A DNA stretch of 64,000 nt from Carposina sasakii (GCA_014607495.2 CP053165.1:2412906-2476905); one strand, 5' to 3'; positions 28,302-40,002 are shown, counted from the stretch's first letter. Made by a program: numbers and translations. Notes: generated by a model not told the origin, from the sequence alone.

Positions 28302-28378
28302 GGTAGCAACATGGTTTCTTTCGAAACTCATATTATCAAGGATTAGAGTATGTTTTACGGCCGTCTGCCTGCCTGACC
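28302..28378 (-). repeat. S1-variant tail fragment
   Basis: GAAACTCATATTATCAAGGA and GTCTGCCTGCCTGACC only. Confidence 0.5.
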
Positions 28379-28657
28379 ACTATACCTATACTTAACATTA
28401 ATATCACAATTAATACTAGAGATAGGGACCACAATTGTTCAAGATAGATTAATATTATTAGATAAGATTCGTCAATCATCGAAAATAACAACAACATTAC
28501 AAGAAACAATTTCACAAAGCGATTTAGTCTCAAAAACACTCCTAATTTCAACTTTATCACAAACAAATAAATATTAATATTATTTTTTATTTTACACTAG
28601 ACCTTAAGTCAAATAAGTTGTCAATTAAATTTGCCTTTATGAATACAATACATTATT

Positions 28658-28850
28658 TGCTTGCACCTACTTCCGCGTACGTATAGTAAGAGCCGTCTAA
28701 AGAACTCTCAGGTTATGAGGTCGCAGCTTGCCACTTATCGTTTATTTCTGAACTCGCTATAAAAGACGTGGTTGTAAGATATCTATCTCTTGTTCGCATT
28801 TCTGGCGGGTAGGATTTAGGGAACACAGCCTTGTGTACTCGTGTATCTAT
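28658..28850 (+). repeat. family X, strongly diverged
   Basis: Recognisable only by order of degraded blocks (AAGAGCCGTCTAAAGAAC, CTTGCCACTTATC, GGAACACAGCC). Confidence 0.4.
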
Positions 28851-29309
28851 GTTTATCTAATCCACATCTTATATCACTGCTCAACAACAACGGAACTGCT
28901 CGTAATAAATGGGATTTACCTGAGTAAATAACTAAAGTCATATCGTGCTGTACAAATTATGATGATAATGTTACCATGCGAAAATAAATTGCTTTAATAT
29001 TTGCTCATTTGTATGTACTAAATAGCAAACGATGGCGAGCCCCCCGAAGTAAATATATTTACTGTCATGTCATATCAATTAGCACTTTCGTAATAACTAT
29101 GTATTTACAAAATATATTTATTTTGTACTTGATCTTATGACCGGCCCCTTAAATCCTATTTATGAAAAGCAAAAATTGCACAATTTTCGCTGATCGCCAG
29201 TGACGCAATGTGGGGTCTTATAAAACATTTTCAAATGAAGTGACACAAGTGAATCTCAATAAATGATAAGGTTTGACTTTGCTTGTATCAAATTATAACA
29301 ATTAATAGG

Positions 29310-29476
29310 ATCGATTCCGGCAGTAACACTTAGGTAAACCTAAACCTAATCTTAGTCAGGTCTATTTCTCTCCGTTCTTAACATAAATATATGGCTGCAT
29401 AAAACATGGCTGAGAGAGAAAATGACAGGTAGGACTAATTTTACGTTTAGGTTTAAGTGTGACTGCCGGAATCGAC
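29310..29476. mobile_element. M4 MITE
   Basis: Arms GATTCCGGCAGTAACACTTA and the complement of GTGACTGCCGGAATC, with ATGGCTGAGAGAG in the middle. A short duplication lengthens the centre. Confidence 0.75.
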
Positions 29477-29821
29477 CATAATACCTAGCTTTGCACACGA
29501 TTTTATTTGTCGTACCATATTTTGAGCCCTGACTCTAAATCCGGTATACCTAGAGTGCCTAGACACATCCTGACTGACGGATCAGCGCACAGTCCAAACC
29601 TTATCTTATAAACCTGAAAAATGGCGTGTGTGTTCTTTGCATGACGTAGGCATCCGTTAAAAAAATTTTTTTTCTTCGGGCATTCTGAAGTTTTAGGCAA
29701 CTGATGTATTATAGTGAAGTACAGGCAAATTAAATTTATAAATACAATAATTATAATCTATTCTTCGGGCCGAAATAGTAGCAAACAAACATATAGTTAG
29801 ACTCTTTGGTATTCATGTTAT

Positions 29822-30284
29822 TAGTATCACGCATGGAGAAGAAATAAAAGAGTAGCGACCAAGAATATTTTCATACAAAAATAGTGTGCCGCGGAGCAGG
29901 GGTGAAGTATGGGACGAGGGGATCATCGAAAACGGTAGCCTTGCCCGTTTACATAGAAACCACCTTGTAGTGACTAGTCTAACCATAAGTCAAACTACTT
30001 GCTCATTATCAATATTGTTCAAGATTGTTTTACTGGTGCAATTACTCATCGCTAAATGGCAATATTATACTACGTTTTAGTAAAAAAAAGTACCATGATC
30101 TTTTATCGCTAGGGTCTTTGTGATTTTAATACGGTTACATTTCGGAGCACAAGCGTGGGTTACAGCTACTGCGTTGCACTGACACTGCAAGCTCCACCCC
30201 TATCATGACGTCATGGCCTCACAGTTGCCACACGACTCACTTCATAGCCCCACCTCCTCTTTTATACCTTCTTCATGGTATCAC
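29822..30284. mobile_element. putative TIR element
   Basis: Left TAGTATCACGCATGGAGAAG...ATAAAAGAG pairs imperfectly with the right end CTCTTTTATACCTTCTTCAT...GGTATCACG. It would be about 460 bp. Weak because the arms contain gaps. Confidence 0.4.
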
Positions 30285-30449
30285 GACAAGGATATGGATG
30301 ACTAAAGTCAGGACTATAATACCGACCTACAAGTTATAAATTCACATAAAGACCCTGCTGCTTATCTATAGATATATCTAAATAAGGCCAGCGCATACGA
30401 GCAACTTTAAATTAATTCAATCCAACAACGCTATTGTTACTACGTACAG

Positions 30450-30703
30450 CTGTATTCCCGAATGGTGTAGCCCAGTGGTTCACAAAGTGGTCCACCAGGG
30501 GTCCACAGGAGACTCGATGGGGGTCTACGTTGGCATGAAAAAATGGGGTTCACAATTAATTTGTATGTGGTATAGGCCTGTAGGGGGTCCACCAGAACCA
30601 GTTAACTTTTAAAAGGGATCTATGGGTCTACGTGTACCAGAACTGCAGGGTCATGAAGGAGATGAAACAGCCACATTTAGCATAGTGAAAAAAGATTAGT
30701 GTC
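30450..30703 (-). repeat. family X repeat split by another insertion
   Basis: X reads up to GGTGTAGCC, is interrupted at about 30474-30634, and resumes CCAGAACTGCAGGGTCATGA. The insert starts CAGTGGTTCACAAAGTGGTC. Confidence 0.65.
30474..30634. mobile_element. hAT-like insertion in X
   Basis: The left terminus CAGTGGTTCACAAAGTGG resembles hAT-family ends. The flanks TGTAGCC and TGTACC look like a slightly altered target duplication. The right end does not mirror the left, so the element may be truncated. Confidence 0.4.
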
Positions 30704-30734
30704 AAAATATGGCCGGTTATGGTCACTAGAGTCT

Positions 30735-31006
30735 TAGCCTAAGAGGCTATCAGTGCAAAAGTGATGTCACCCCTAGTAATGCACTTAAGAGTAATTAAAG
30801 GATTTAAAATAGGCAATAAAGAATAGAATGTATTTTACACCAAAATTGCAATCATAAAAAAATGTGGCGTACACCACTTTTGCACTGACAGCCTCTATTG
30901 CAGTCCACTGCTGGACGTAGGCCTCCCCCAGGGCACGCCATAAGGCTACTGCCACAGGGGGGCTTAGCCCATAGTCACCACGCTGTGCAGGCGGGTTGGT
31001 GACCAT
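30735..31006 (-). mobile_element. RTE 3' tail interrupted by a MITE
   Basis: The RTE tail CAGCC|TATTGCAGTCCACTG is split after CTTAGCCTA by a MITE (30742-30896), then continues ATTGCAGTCCACTGCTGGAC to GCAGGCGGGTTGGTGACC. Confidence 0.7.
30742..30896. mobile_element. TA-type MITE nested in RTE tail
   Basis: 155 bp with 22-bp inverted ends (AGAGGCT(A/G)TCAGTGCAAAAG, one mismatch). Flanked by CTA, and the interrupted target is exactly the RTE sequence AGCCTATTGCAG, so the insertion point is certain. Confidence 0.8.
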
Positions 31007-31510
31007 TGGCCACTAAAATTATATGTTTTCACTTGATAACACCAGCAAGAAGTTTTAAGTATGCCTGCACCTAATATAAATCATTATCAATCATATACAT
31101 TTTTTTTAATGCGTTTTTGCTAGTAAGTATATCCTCGATGTATTACGGTAAAAGATTGAGATTGAAGTTCGTTTACTCTGGCCCAAAAGTTACCAACACG
31201 TTTGTGAAGACTGCAAACCGAGTTATGCCATCAGAAACTTAACTCATAATGTGAGCTTTCGTTGTTTTACCGCTTGGGGATACATGACATGGCCTCATAA
31301 ATAGAGCCACTTCTATTACACTTAAAGAGGTTAGTCGGAAGTGGGCAAATAAATATGACATTTCACTGACTCAATACTCTGGAAAAGTTTAATTTTGATC
31401 TCTTTTGAAATTCTCGGGACTACAGAGTCCCGGTCCTTTGAGAGGCGTGCATCGGGCCGTGGCCAAGATGTAGAGGCCCTTTTTAGAGAACTTTAATATG
31501 GTGTGGGATA

Positions 31511-31574
31511 CACATGGCGGATACCATCGCCGACCGCACAATATAATACACCCGGCGATGGTCCCCGCCATGTG
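31511..31574. repeat. GC-rich inverted repeat
   Basis: CACATGGCGGATACCATCGC pairs with GCGATGGTCCCCGCCATGTG across a 24-bp A/T-rich centre. Probably the core of a small foldback element. Confidence 0.65.
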
Positions 31575-31784
31575 CAAGACTATTGGAGTGCAGATCTATG
31601 TCGTGCGATGGAAAATAAGGTCATGGGCTATGGGGGTGCTTGTTGGGTGGAGTTAGATAATCGGGCTATTTAAAGGAGACTAACGGACGCCTGCCATTAC
31701 AACCAAGTCTCAATTATTCTCAATTATTATTATATTGATTAGTTGATTTTCTTCCTATAATTTAATATGATTCCCGTGCCTTCA

Positions 31785-32228
31785 CTGGGATACATCAATT
31801 GCATCTCCCTCCGTGCATGTCGTAGGAGTCGACTTAGGAACTTGGGCGAGAATTTTAGGCGAGAAGCTAGCAACTTGTCACTGAAAATTTCCGTCTGTCC
31901 ATGCATGGCTGTGGAATCGCCCTTAAGGTATGAATCCGAGCTAAGCAGCACGCTGGACTGCTGCCGCAGCAGTGTTGTGCTGTTCATGGTGATTGTATAC
32001 TTGTCAAATAAAACTTTCACGTAGGTGCTGCCACTGGCGCAGCAGTCCTGCCACTGCAGTGCTGCCGCGACATTCCTGCGTAGCTCGGAATAATATACTC
32101 TCATATTAAACCTGTAGACAATGTATGCGGACCAGTATTGCCGCGGAAGCAATGCTGCTTAGCTCGGAATCACACTTTTACACTTCTACAGTTCTGGCTA
32201 CCCCGTTTCGGGAACGCAGTCGTGTCTT
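31785..32228 (+). repeat. family X repeat split by an inverted-repeat element
   Basis: Starts TGGGATACATCAATTGCATC, runs to GTCTGTCCATGCATGG, is interrupted at 31931-32172, and resumes CTACAGTTCTGGCTACCCCG. An M1 element starts immediately at its right end. Confidence 0.7.
31931..32172. mobile_element. CTGC-rich inverted-repeat element nested in X
   Basis: Ends AATCCGAGCTAAGCAGCA and TGCTGCTTAGCTCGGAAT are inverted copies. The interior repeats CTGCCGC / CAGCAG words and a second GTAGCTCGGAAT at about 32079. About 240 bp. Confidence 0.7.
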
Positions 32229-32230
32229 TA

Positions 32231-32602
32231 TACAGGGTAATTTTTGGTCATCAATGTTCCCGAAAACTACTGAATCTCATCCTCAACATCACGACCATTT
32301 TTCTCCATGGAAGCATACCTGGGAAGTGTCTGATTCCCAAGATATTAGGGTCCAAAGTTGAGTAAATAGACTGCGTTTTTCTGCATAAATGCACATAGAC
32401 GCGTGACGAGAAATAATTAATATCTCTCTATGAAAAAACTAGCATGAACACTGGAAATTATAAATTTCGCTCGATCAAGTTATAAAAAAAAAAATTATGT
32501 ACATTGTTTCCCAGCATTTTTTTTTTTTGGCATAAACTTACTATATTTGATGTATAGAGTACGTACCCTTCGTCAAGGGTGGCAACGAAAAAACACTCTG
32601 TA
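32231..32602 (-). mobile_element. M1 MITE
   Basis: 372-bp full reverse copy, inserted at a TA within the end of the adjacent X repeat. Confidence 0.85.
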
Positions 32603-33091
32603 TACTTGTATATACAAATCTTTATGCAATTAAAGTTTCTTCTTTGGAATATTCTTCGTGGCAGAGAAATTAAATTTATATTTACTTATGGCACCCTATA
32701 CATATTCGTATAACCTCAAGTAACACTTGACGATTCCAAAATTAACTGCTCACATTACCTTGTAACACGTAACTTATTACTTCTTAGTTGCAAACTCGAA
32801 TTTTGCTCCAAAATCCACTCGCTAGCACTGCTTGTTATGTAATCTAGTTAAAATATTAGTGTCGTAACATAAATTCTGACTTTTTTATAAGCTCCCGGTA
32901 TTAGCACTTAGTTTTTTAATAAGACCCGCTCCCTTAGCTGCATATTTAATTTCTAATTAACTTTTCATCAAGCTTATGTATAAGCCCTTTTTAATAAACG
33001 TAGTCGGTGTTGTTAAGGAATATTCGTCATCTTAGTCCAACCATATCCCTGACCTTAAACTCAGTCTTTTCCGTACAATGACTTTGACTTT

Positions 33092-33356
33092 TAGCCGCGT
33101 GGTGCCGGCAGAGTAGAGTTTGTACCACCCCTGCCTGCCCGTGGGTATCGTACGAGGCGATTAAGGGTTTCCGGGAGGTGGGCAGCAGCGCCTCCCGTAC
33201 TGACAACATAGTCCGAAAATACAAAATGCGGTCAAAAACCCGCCTGCCCAGCGTGGTGACTATGGGCAAATACCCCCCATGGCAGTCTTGTGGCGTGCTC
33301 TGGGGGAGGCCTACGTCCAGCAGTGGACTACAATAGGCTGAAGAAGAAGAAGAAGA
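33092..33356 (+). mobile_element. RTE 3' tail with (GAA)n
   Basis: GCCGCGTGGTGCCGGCAGAG, GGTATCGTACGAGGCGATTA, CCCAGCGTGGTGACTATGGG, GGAGGCCTACGTCCAGCAG, then an AAG run at 33342-33355. Among the longest copies of this 3' region. Confidence 0.75.
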
Positions 33357-33397
33357 CTTTTACACATTGAGATAAAATTATGACGTCTCTACTCCAA

Positions 33398-33621
33398 ATA
33401 AAAGTCTTGTGCTAATGCAAGGCTTTATTGAGTACATCAGCTGCATCTCCTTTCGTGCAGTCGTAAGTGTCGACTAAGGAACTTGGGCTTTCTCTTAGGT
33501 GTTAAACTAACAAATTTTCACTGATCATTTACATCTCACCTGCTAAGTTAAAAGTGGCTGTCGGATCTCCTGTAGGGTACCGCAGTTCTGGCTACCCCAC
33601 TTTAGCGACATAGCCACGTGT
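33398..33621 (+). repeat. family X repeat, near full length
   Basis: ACATCAGCTGCATCTCC, TCGACTAAGGAACTTGGGC, ATTTACATCTCACCTGCTA and TTCTGGCTACCCC in order. Confidence 0.75.
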
Positions 33622-34022
33622 ATAAATGTAAATACTCACTCGTATAATGTGAAAGATGGAAACAGAAGTTTATTTATTCGGCCCTGTAAGTTAGCAACAC
33701 GGTTATTAATATTTGTAGGTAACAAAATAAATAATTGCTATTATCCTTTAATGACGAACGCCCACATCGTTTGCGTAAACTTTTGTAATGCCATTTCTCT
33801 TGTTACCGTGGAAATTTCTGGAAATCCTATTTTCGAACTTCCCCAGACTCCCCTCCCCAAGAAACATACATGCCTAGGTGCTTTCGCCCAGTAGGTTTGC
33901 TGTGCGCTATCTATCAGTCTGACTGGATTGTTTGAGTAAGATCATCATCATCCTTTCAGCCATGAGAAGTTCACTTCTGAACCTAAGCATACCGCAATGA
34001 GATATTGGGAGAGATTTTGAAA

Positions 34023-34207
34023 TATCATCATTATCAGCCTATTGCAGTCCACTGCTGGACGTAGGCCTCCCCCAGGGCACGCCACAAAACTACCATGGGG
34101 GGTATTTACCCATAGTCACCACGCTTGTCAGCACGGGAGGCGCTGCTGCCCACCTCTCGGAAATCCTTAATCACCTCGTACGATACCCACGGGCAGGCAG
34201 GGGTGGC
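34023..34207 (-). mobile_element. RTE 3' tail
   Basis: Begins ATCATCATTATCAGCCTATT and continues through CAGCACGGGAGGCGCTGCTG and GTACGATACCCACGGGCAGG. Confidence 0.75.
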
Positions 34208-34299
34208 TAATCTCCTTTTATTTGATAGCACTATATTATTATCAAAATAATGTTCTTTTTGGGTATGATTTAAGCTGTTACCAATTGAAGTCGTTTTCT

Positions 34300-34860
34300 G
34301 TTTCCTTAATAATAGAGTTTGCCCCAAAATAATAGATTTGTCACCAAAATCTAGTCACCAGACAATATAAAATCAGTTCTACGAAAAATCACCTAAAATC
34401 ATGGAGATATAAGGTCTAGTACCAAATTAATATTTTTGAATGTATTTTAATAGTTTGTCCTAATAAGTATTGAAGCAGATTAATTAAAAGTGATCACCAA
34501 TAAATCATATTTTTGTCGCTAGAAATCGTCTTGGGCTTAAACATGTAACCTAAGCAATTAGCTAAATTTGCAAGTATTTGGTGACAGATCTATCATTTTG
34601 AGGACAAACCTATTATTTAAGTAACAAAACTATTATTGTGAGAACGACGTTTATATGCAATCAATGCACTACAATTTCTTTGGTGATCCATCTTTTATTT
34701 TACACATATATTAACATTAATTTGGTGATTCATACATCTGGGAACACATTTGTTTATCTGAGAACGAAAATATTTCGTGGCGATAGATCTAATTATTTGG
34801 TGATACAACTTGATGACAAATATAAATTTTGGTGACAGAAAATATAGTTCCCGTTCTTTT
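34300..34860. repeat. periodic GGTGACA/TGTCACC element
   Basis: Degenerate 15-25-bp phrases recur throughout: TTTGTCACCAAAAT, AGTCACCAGA and TGATCACCAATAA in the left half, TTTGGTGACAGA, TTTGGTGATCC, TTTGGTGATTCA, TTTGGTGATACA and TTTTGGTGACAG in the right half. The two halves are oppositely oriented. Class unknown. Confidence 0.6.
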
Positions 34861-34966
34861 TTTTTTCGTTTTATTGTGCTCGGCACTGACGACACGACAA
34901 CTGGTATTAAGTCTGGCGGTTAAAAGGTTTAAACCCGTTGGACTTTTTGTCGTGATGGTGATGATG

Positions 34967-35287
34967 ATCTCCGACCGTATTTCGGCCAAGGCGACCAATC
35001 TCTACGAAAATTGGCCAGGTACGCAGGAGATATTATAGTGCACAAGTGTGTGCGCAAACACTCTCTATTCCGTTATTCTCATAGTCCGATGGGACGGAAA
35101 GCCGACACGACCGGAGAGAGATCAGGCGCAGGACCAACAGTTATACGTACTTTACGAGGCACGAGCTAAGTGACAATTTTACAACATTAAATTCTGTACA
35201 TAAAATAAATTCATTGCCGTTACTGGGTTCGAACTTACACCTCCCGCTTGGAAGGCGCACGTCTTAACCACTGGGCTATGACCGCTG
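34967..35287 (-). mobile_element. S1 tRNA-derived SINE
   Basis: Reverse copy running from ATCTCCGACCGTATTTCGGC to the tRNA-like head (GGGTTCGAACTTACACCTCC, CTTAACCACTGGGCTAT), followed by CACGAC. Confidence 0.8.
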
Positions 35288-35661
35288 TCGTGATTACTGT
35301 ATTGTATGCTTGTAACATCACATAGTTGGCGAGTAAGGACGTGCTCCGTGCATTCTACAGTTTCAGTGGACTCACTAGACAAAGACTCCGGGTATTTGGG
35401 CCGGTTCATGCAACAAATTCGCAATAATCATTTTCATACTTTTTAAAGTTTTGTAGTATGTATATTATATAGGTATTTTAAGAAATTATCTCTTTTAATG
35501 GAAATACATTAGATCGCTATCGTGAATAATTTTGATCGTAAATTAGTTAGATATAAGGTAAGGTTACTCGTATAACTGAGAACTCTTAATTACCCTAGTC
35601 ATCATAGAAGAATTCTAACGCCTAATAATAAAGTATCTAATAAAATACGAATGTAATGATA

Positions 35662-35862
35662 CATTCACTAGAAAACATCAGCTGCATCTTCTTCCGTACA
35701 TCTCGTAAGAGTCGACTAAGGAAGTCGGGCATTCTTTCAGGCGATAACCTAGCAACTAGTCACTGATTACTTTCATCTGTCCCCGCTATGCTAAAGTGGC
35801 ATCTCCTTTTAGGAACATGTAGTTCTGACTACTCATTTCAAAAATACCTACAGCCGTGTCTA
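35662..35862 (+). repeat. family X repeat
   Basis: CACTAGAAAACATCAGCTGC to GTAGTTCTGACTACTC, near full length. Confidence 0.7.
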
Positions 35863-35882
35863 TACGTATGCGTTTAATGAGG

Positions 35883-36003
35883 GATTAAACCTAATCTAAG
35901 TCAGGTCTATCTCCCTCCGTTCTTAAAATAAATGGGTGAGAGAAAAGGACAGGTAGGATTAATTTTACGTTTAGGTTTAAGTGTGACTGCCGGAATCGAC
36001 CGT
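35883..36003. mobile_element. M4 MITE, left end truncated
   Basis: Right arm is intact (TTTAGGTTTAAGTGTGACTG, CCGGAATCGACC). The left arm starts inside at TTAAACCTAATCTAAGTCAG. Confidence 0.7.
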
Positions 36004-36509
36004 ATTATTATGTGACAACTATTAAAAGTAAAAAAATTGTACAAATCGCCTGGTTAGATGGCGTGATCGAATCTCCTACCCGAAATTCTGTATGGAGAGG
36101 TGAAGGGGGGAGCTAGGTGGAAGATGTAGGTAACGCCATCTATTTTTGATAGTTATTTTAACTTGTTAGAAAATCCCTTATTATACCAACATTTTGGTCA
36201 CTATTGCATAACACCGTCTTATTATTAGACTATAGAGATGGTAGTTAAGTTGAAGTTTAGTTAGGTACTTGGTGTGGCGGCATGTGTCAGGATTGGGCCA
36301 ATTTACACCGTGCATGCTCAAGTTTCGGCGACGATACACTCTACCTTACATAGAGTATGTTAAGAAGCAACCCCTCTCTCTAAATTACTAAGTAGTACGT
36401 AACTTGTTAAAAGATACTGGTCTAAGTACATACAAAGATAAAGATAAATATCAAACATAGTAGAATGTCAGTATATTAATGGCAAGACAGTAAAATATCA
36501 AAATCGTTG

Positions 36510-36606
36510 ATAGTCCCCGAAATGGGGTAGCCAGAACTGCAGGATCATAAAGGAGATCTCAAAGCCACTTTTAGTAAAGCTAGGAGAGATGTTAATAATC
36601 AATACT
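36510..36606 (-). repeat. family X repeat, partial
   Basis: AAATGGGGTAGCCAGAACTG and GATCATAAAGGAGATC, then decays. Confidence 0.6.
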
Positions 36607-36917
36607 CAGATATTGACGGTTGTAAGTAGGTTCACTTAATTAGGGATATTCTGAAAGGTAGGTAAAAAGTTTTGCTTTCAATTTGAAGTACACTTTATCG
36701 TATACTGCGGATAATCCCACAGAGGAAGTTTATAAATGAATTTCTCAGCTATAAAGTTCACTCGGCTCATTTCCCTTAAAAAAAACTTATCGAACTCCTA
36801 AATTCTAGCACAAACTTGCGAAGTTTCCTTTTTCCTATACTAGCAGAAACATGCGGGTTTGTTTAAATCTAAATTATCAATATCAATTGATATGGGCGCT
36901 GATGATAATAATAATAA

Positions 36918-37254
36918 TGCCTCCGATCGTATATCGGTCAAGGCGGCCAATCTCTACGGAGATTAGCCAAGTGTGCAGGAGATATTATAGTGCACAAGTG
37001 TGTGCACAAACACAGATTCACTGTCTATTCCGTCACTCTCATAGTCATAAGGGGTGGAAATTCAACGCGATCGGAGAGACAGATCAGGTGCAGAACCACC
37101 GGTTTTATGAGCTTTCTGAGGCACGAGCTAAGTGACCATTTTACACCCTTAAAATCCGTACATCGAATAAATTCATTAGTACAGGCCCTTGTCTGGGATT
37201 GAACTTATGCCCCCCGCTTAGAAGGCGCACATATAAACTACTGGGTTACCCTCC
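36918..37254 (-). mobile_element. S1 tRNA-derived SINE, diverged
   Basis: CTCCGATCGTATATCGGTC at the tail and GAAGGCGCACATATAAACTA at the tRNA head. More mutated than the other copies. Confidence 0.7.
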
Positions 37255-37464
37255 AAAGAAATGTGTAAGATGTGTGTCCGAAATTTTCTATACCTATAAA
37301 TGTGAAAAAATATGATTTCGCTCACTGAGTCGCTGGCGGAGTTTTAAATATTAATAAATTAAATATTATTAATTTGCCGAGATTTGGCTAGTGTATAGCT
37401 ATCAGGATAAAAAATAACGTTGCCAATATGTAATTTAGAAAAGAGATGGTGAAATTCATCATCG

Positions 37465-37531
37465 TCAGTGGTTAGAGCAACTGGCACGGTATGCAGTGGT
37501 CGTGGGTTCGATTCCCACTCGGGTGAAGGAT
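37465..37531 (+). repeat. tRNA-like relic
   Basis: A D-arm-like CAGTGGTTAGAGCA and a perfect T-arm (GTGGG, loop TTCGATT, CCCAC) are present. The acceptor stem does not pair and the anticodon arm is doubtful, so it is a tRNA-derived pseudogene or SINE head, not a working tRNA. Confidence 0.5.
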
Positions 37532-37844
37532 TTTTTTCCATTTTTTTATTCATAATTTTATATTATTAATAAATACAACATTACAAATAGTTTTTATTTT
37601 TAGTATGTGCATACATATACATATATTCCCAAATTGACCAGGAAAATACTTATATGCACATATCTAGAAAAGTAAACATTTGTTTTTGAGTCTCAAACGT
37701 CTATTTTTCTGCATTGGACTGTTTACATAACATTATGCTTCACGCTTCTTTCCGTTAGAGGGCGTAAAATGTATACCCCTGTATATTTACAAACTCAAAT
37801 CACTGTCTATGCCATTTTAACTATAACCTGACTAGAATCATATC

Positions 37845-38019
37845 ACATCAGCTGCATATCCTTCCGTGCATTTTATGAGTCGACTAAGGAACTCAGGGGC
37901 GTTCTCTCAGGCTATGAACTAGCAACTGCTTAATTTACAAGTGAGTTTGCTATGTTAAAGGTGAATATTAGGCTCTCCTATGAATTCCTGCTTATGGCTA
38001 CCTCATTTTGGAAACTAAG
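37845..38019 (+). repeat. family X repeat
   Basis: CATCAGCTGCATATCCTTCC and GAGTCGACTAAGGAACTC, ending GGCTACCTCATTTTG. Confidence 0.7.
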
Positions 38020-38188
38020 ACGTATGTATTATGCTATTTATTTTCAATTATTTTTAAATCTGCAACATACATGCATCTTCTAACATTATATCGACGTTTA
38101 CGTCAAGCCCACTCTGAGGGTAGATATGGATGCCCTAATGCATGTTATTTTACATTACTTACATATTTTTTAATACAATATAGTACAC

Positions 38189-38256
38189 GGATGTGTTCTT
38201 AAAATGGCCAAAACCGCAGGATCACGAACCAAAGCCTTCAGGCCACGTTTCGCATA
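38189..38256 (-). repeat. family X fragment
   Basis: TGTGTTCTTAAAATGGCC, CGCAGGATCACGAACC and GGCCACGTTTCGCAT. Confidence 0.55.
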
Positions 38257-39102
38257 CACCTCAGCCCAGTCGAAAATTAGCTAATCGTATGCTTCCCGGC
38301 ATTCGTTTCATAAATAACGACACATCCATTTTCCATGTGCAAACAAGGGAATGTTTGCACAGCATTGTTTAGCCAGCCATATTGCAAATAAACAATTCGA
38401 TATCGCTAATTGATATGCCTCGACATATTTCCGTTTCCCGTTCGCGTTTCATCAAACATTGACGGGTTAAGGGCTGTACAGACTATAAATAAAATGAACG
38501 TATACAAAAAAAAGTATTTTATTGGGTTTTTACTTCGGTAGCTCAAATCTCCCTACATGGCTCACTACCAAGCCCTACGCTCCTTCACTGACACTTTGTG
38601 ACGACTCATGATCGCAATCACTTTTTTAAAATTTTAAAAGTTTCAGAATAGACTGAAGCTATGTGTCTTTGTTCTCATAATAAGATAGATATCACAGCTA
38701 CACTGGAGCGGAAAAGTTAATTTACTCGTAAAAACTCATGGCCTACGTAGGTACGAGTATCTACGTTTCATGAAGTAGGCTGTGTGACAGAGTGACTTTC
38801 AACTTTTACAAAGCCAGTGGGAATGAAACGGAATGAATCTCGTGCCGGCCTTTTTCGAACAACCTTCTTTCAGATAAATTAGGGTTCCCGCGGGATTACT
38901 TAACCGATTTTAATTATGCTAAGGATCGTTCTATAAAATGCTACTTTAAAAGTGGGTCAAATTAAAAATATTATGGTAGGTAGGAGCTGCAAATATTTTG
39001 GTAGGTAGGAACTGCGATGCTTTAGATAAATATTTACGTACCCATTTGAATATAAAAAGTTGGGGCTTTTTAGTTATTAATTGCTGATGTAGTAGGGGTT
39101 CA

Positions 39103-39672
39103 CTAGAATACATCAGCTGCATCTCCTTCCATATGATTCAACTGAGGATCTCAAAGTACTAACGTGCGTGCTTTAAGGCTATGAACTAACATACAGGGTG
39201 TTTTTTCGTTGCCACCATTTACGAAGGGTACGTACTCTATACATCAAATAAAGTAAGTTATGCTAAAAAAATTGCTGGGAAATGAAGTTAGTAATTTTTA
39301 TGAAAAAAATATATATTACTTGATCGGGCAAAATTCATAGTATCCAGTATTTGTTATAGTTTTCTTATAGCTAGATTTTAATTATTTTTCGTGAAAAAAT
39401 ATTGTTACACGCGTCTATGTGCATTTAAGCAAAAAAACGCAGTCTATTTACTCAACATTGGACCTTAATGTCTTGGGAACCAGTCACTTCCCAGGTATGC
39501 TTCCATGGAGAAAAATTATCGTGATGATGGGGAGATTTCGTAGCATTAGGGAACGTTGACAACCCAAAAAACATCCAGTATAGTCACCGTTCTTTTCAAA
39601 TTTAGCCCCGCTATCTAAAAGAAAGAAAGAAAGGGCAATAGAATCTCCTTCGTGATCCTGCATTTTGTATAT
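39103..39672 (+). repeat. family X repeat split by M1
   Basis: Left part CACTAGAATACATCAGCTGC to GCTATGAACTAAC, right part from GTCACCGTTC to TTCGTGATCCTGCAT. M1 at 39192-39580 separates them. Confidence 0.7.
39192..39580 (+). mobile_element. M1 MITE nested in X
   Basis: Full M1 with TACAGGGTGTTTTTTCG at the left and ACATCCAGTA at the right. Confidence 0.8.
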
Positions 39673-39707
39673 TTCGTATGCATATTATGTACGAGTATGT
39701 TTAATGT

Positions 39708-40002
39708 TCCAAGCGGGAGGCGTAAGTTCGATCCCAGTCACGGGCCTGTACCAATGAATTTGTTTAATGTACAGATATTGCAAAATTGTCACTTAGCTCG
39801 TGCCTCGGAAAGCACGTAAAACCGCGTTGGTCCTGCGCCTGATCTCTCTCCGGTCGTGTCGGCTTTCCGTCCCATCGGACTATGAGAGTAAGGGAATAGA
39901 GTGCATCTGTGTTTGCGCACACACTTGTGCACTATAATATCTCCTGCGTACCTGGCCAATCTCCATAGAGATTGGTCGCCTTGGCCGAAATACGGTCGGA
40001 GA
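39708..40002 (+). mobile_element. S1 SINE, 5' truncated in the tRNA head
   Basis: Begins at TTCCAAGCGGGAGGCG, keeps the B-box-like AAGTTCGATCCCAGTC and the whole body to TTGGCCGAAATACGGTCGG. Confidence 0.8.

Noticed and set aside
37465..37531. Functional tRNA gene
   Set aside because: Good T-arm but no pairing acceptor stem and no clear anticodon arm.
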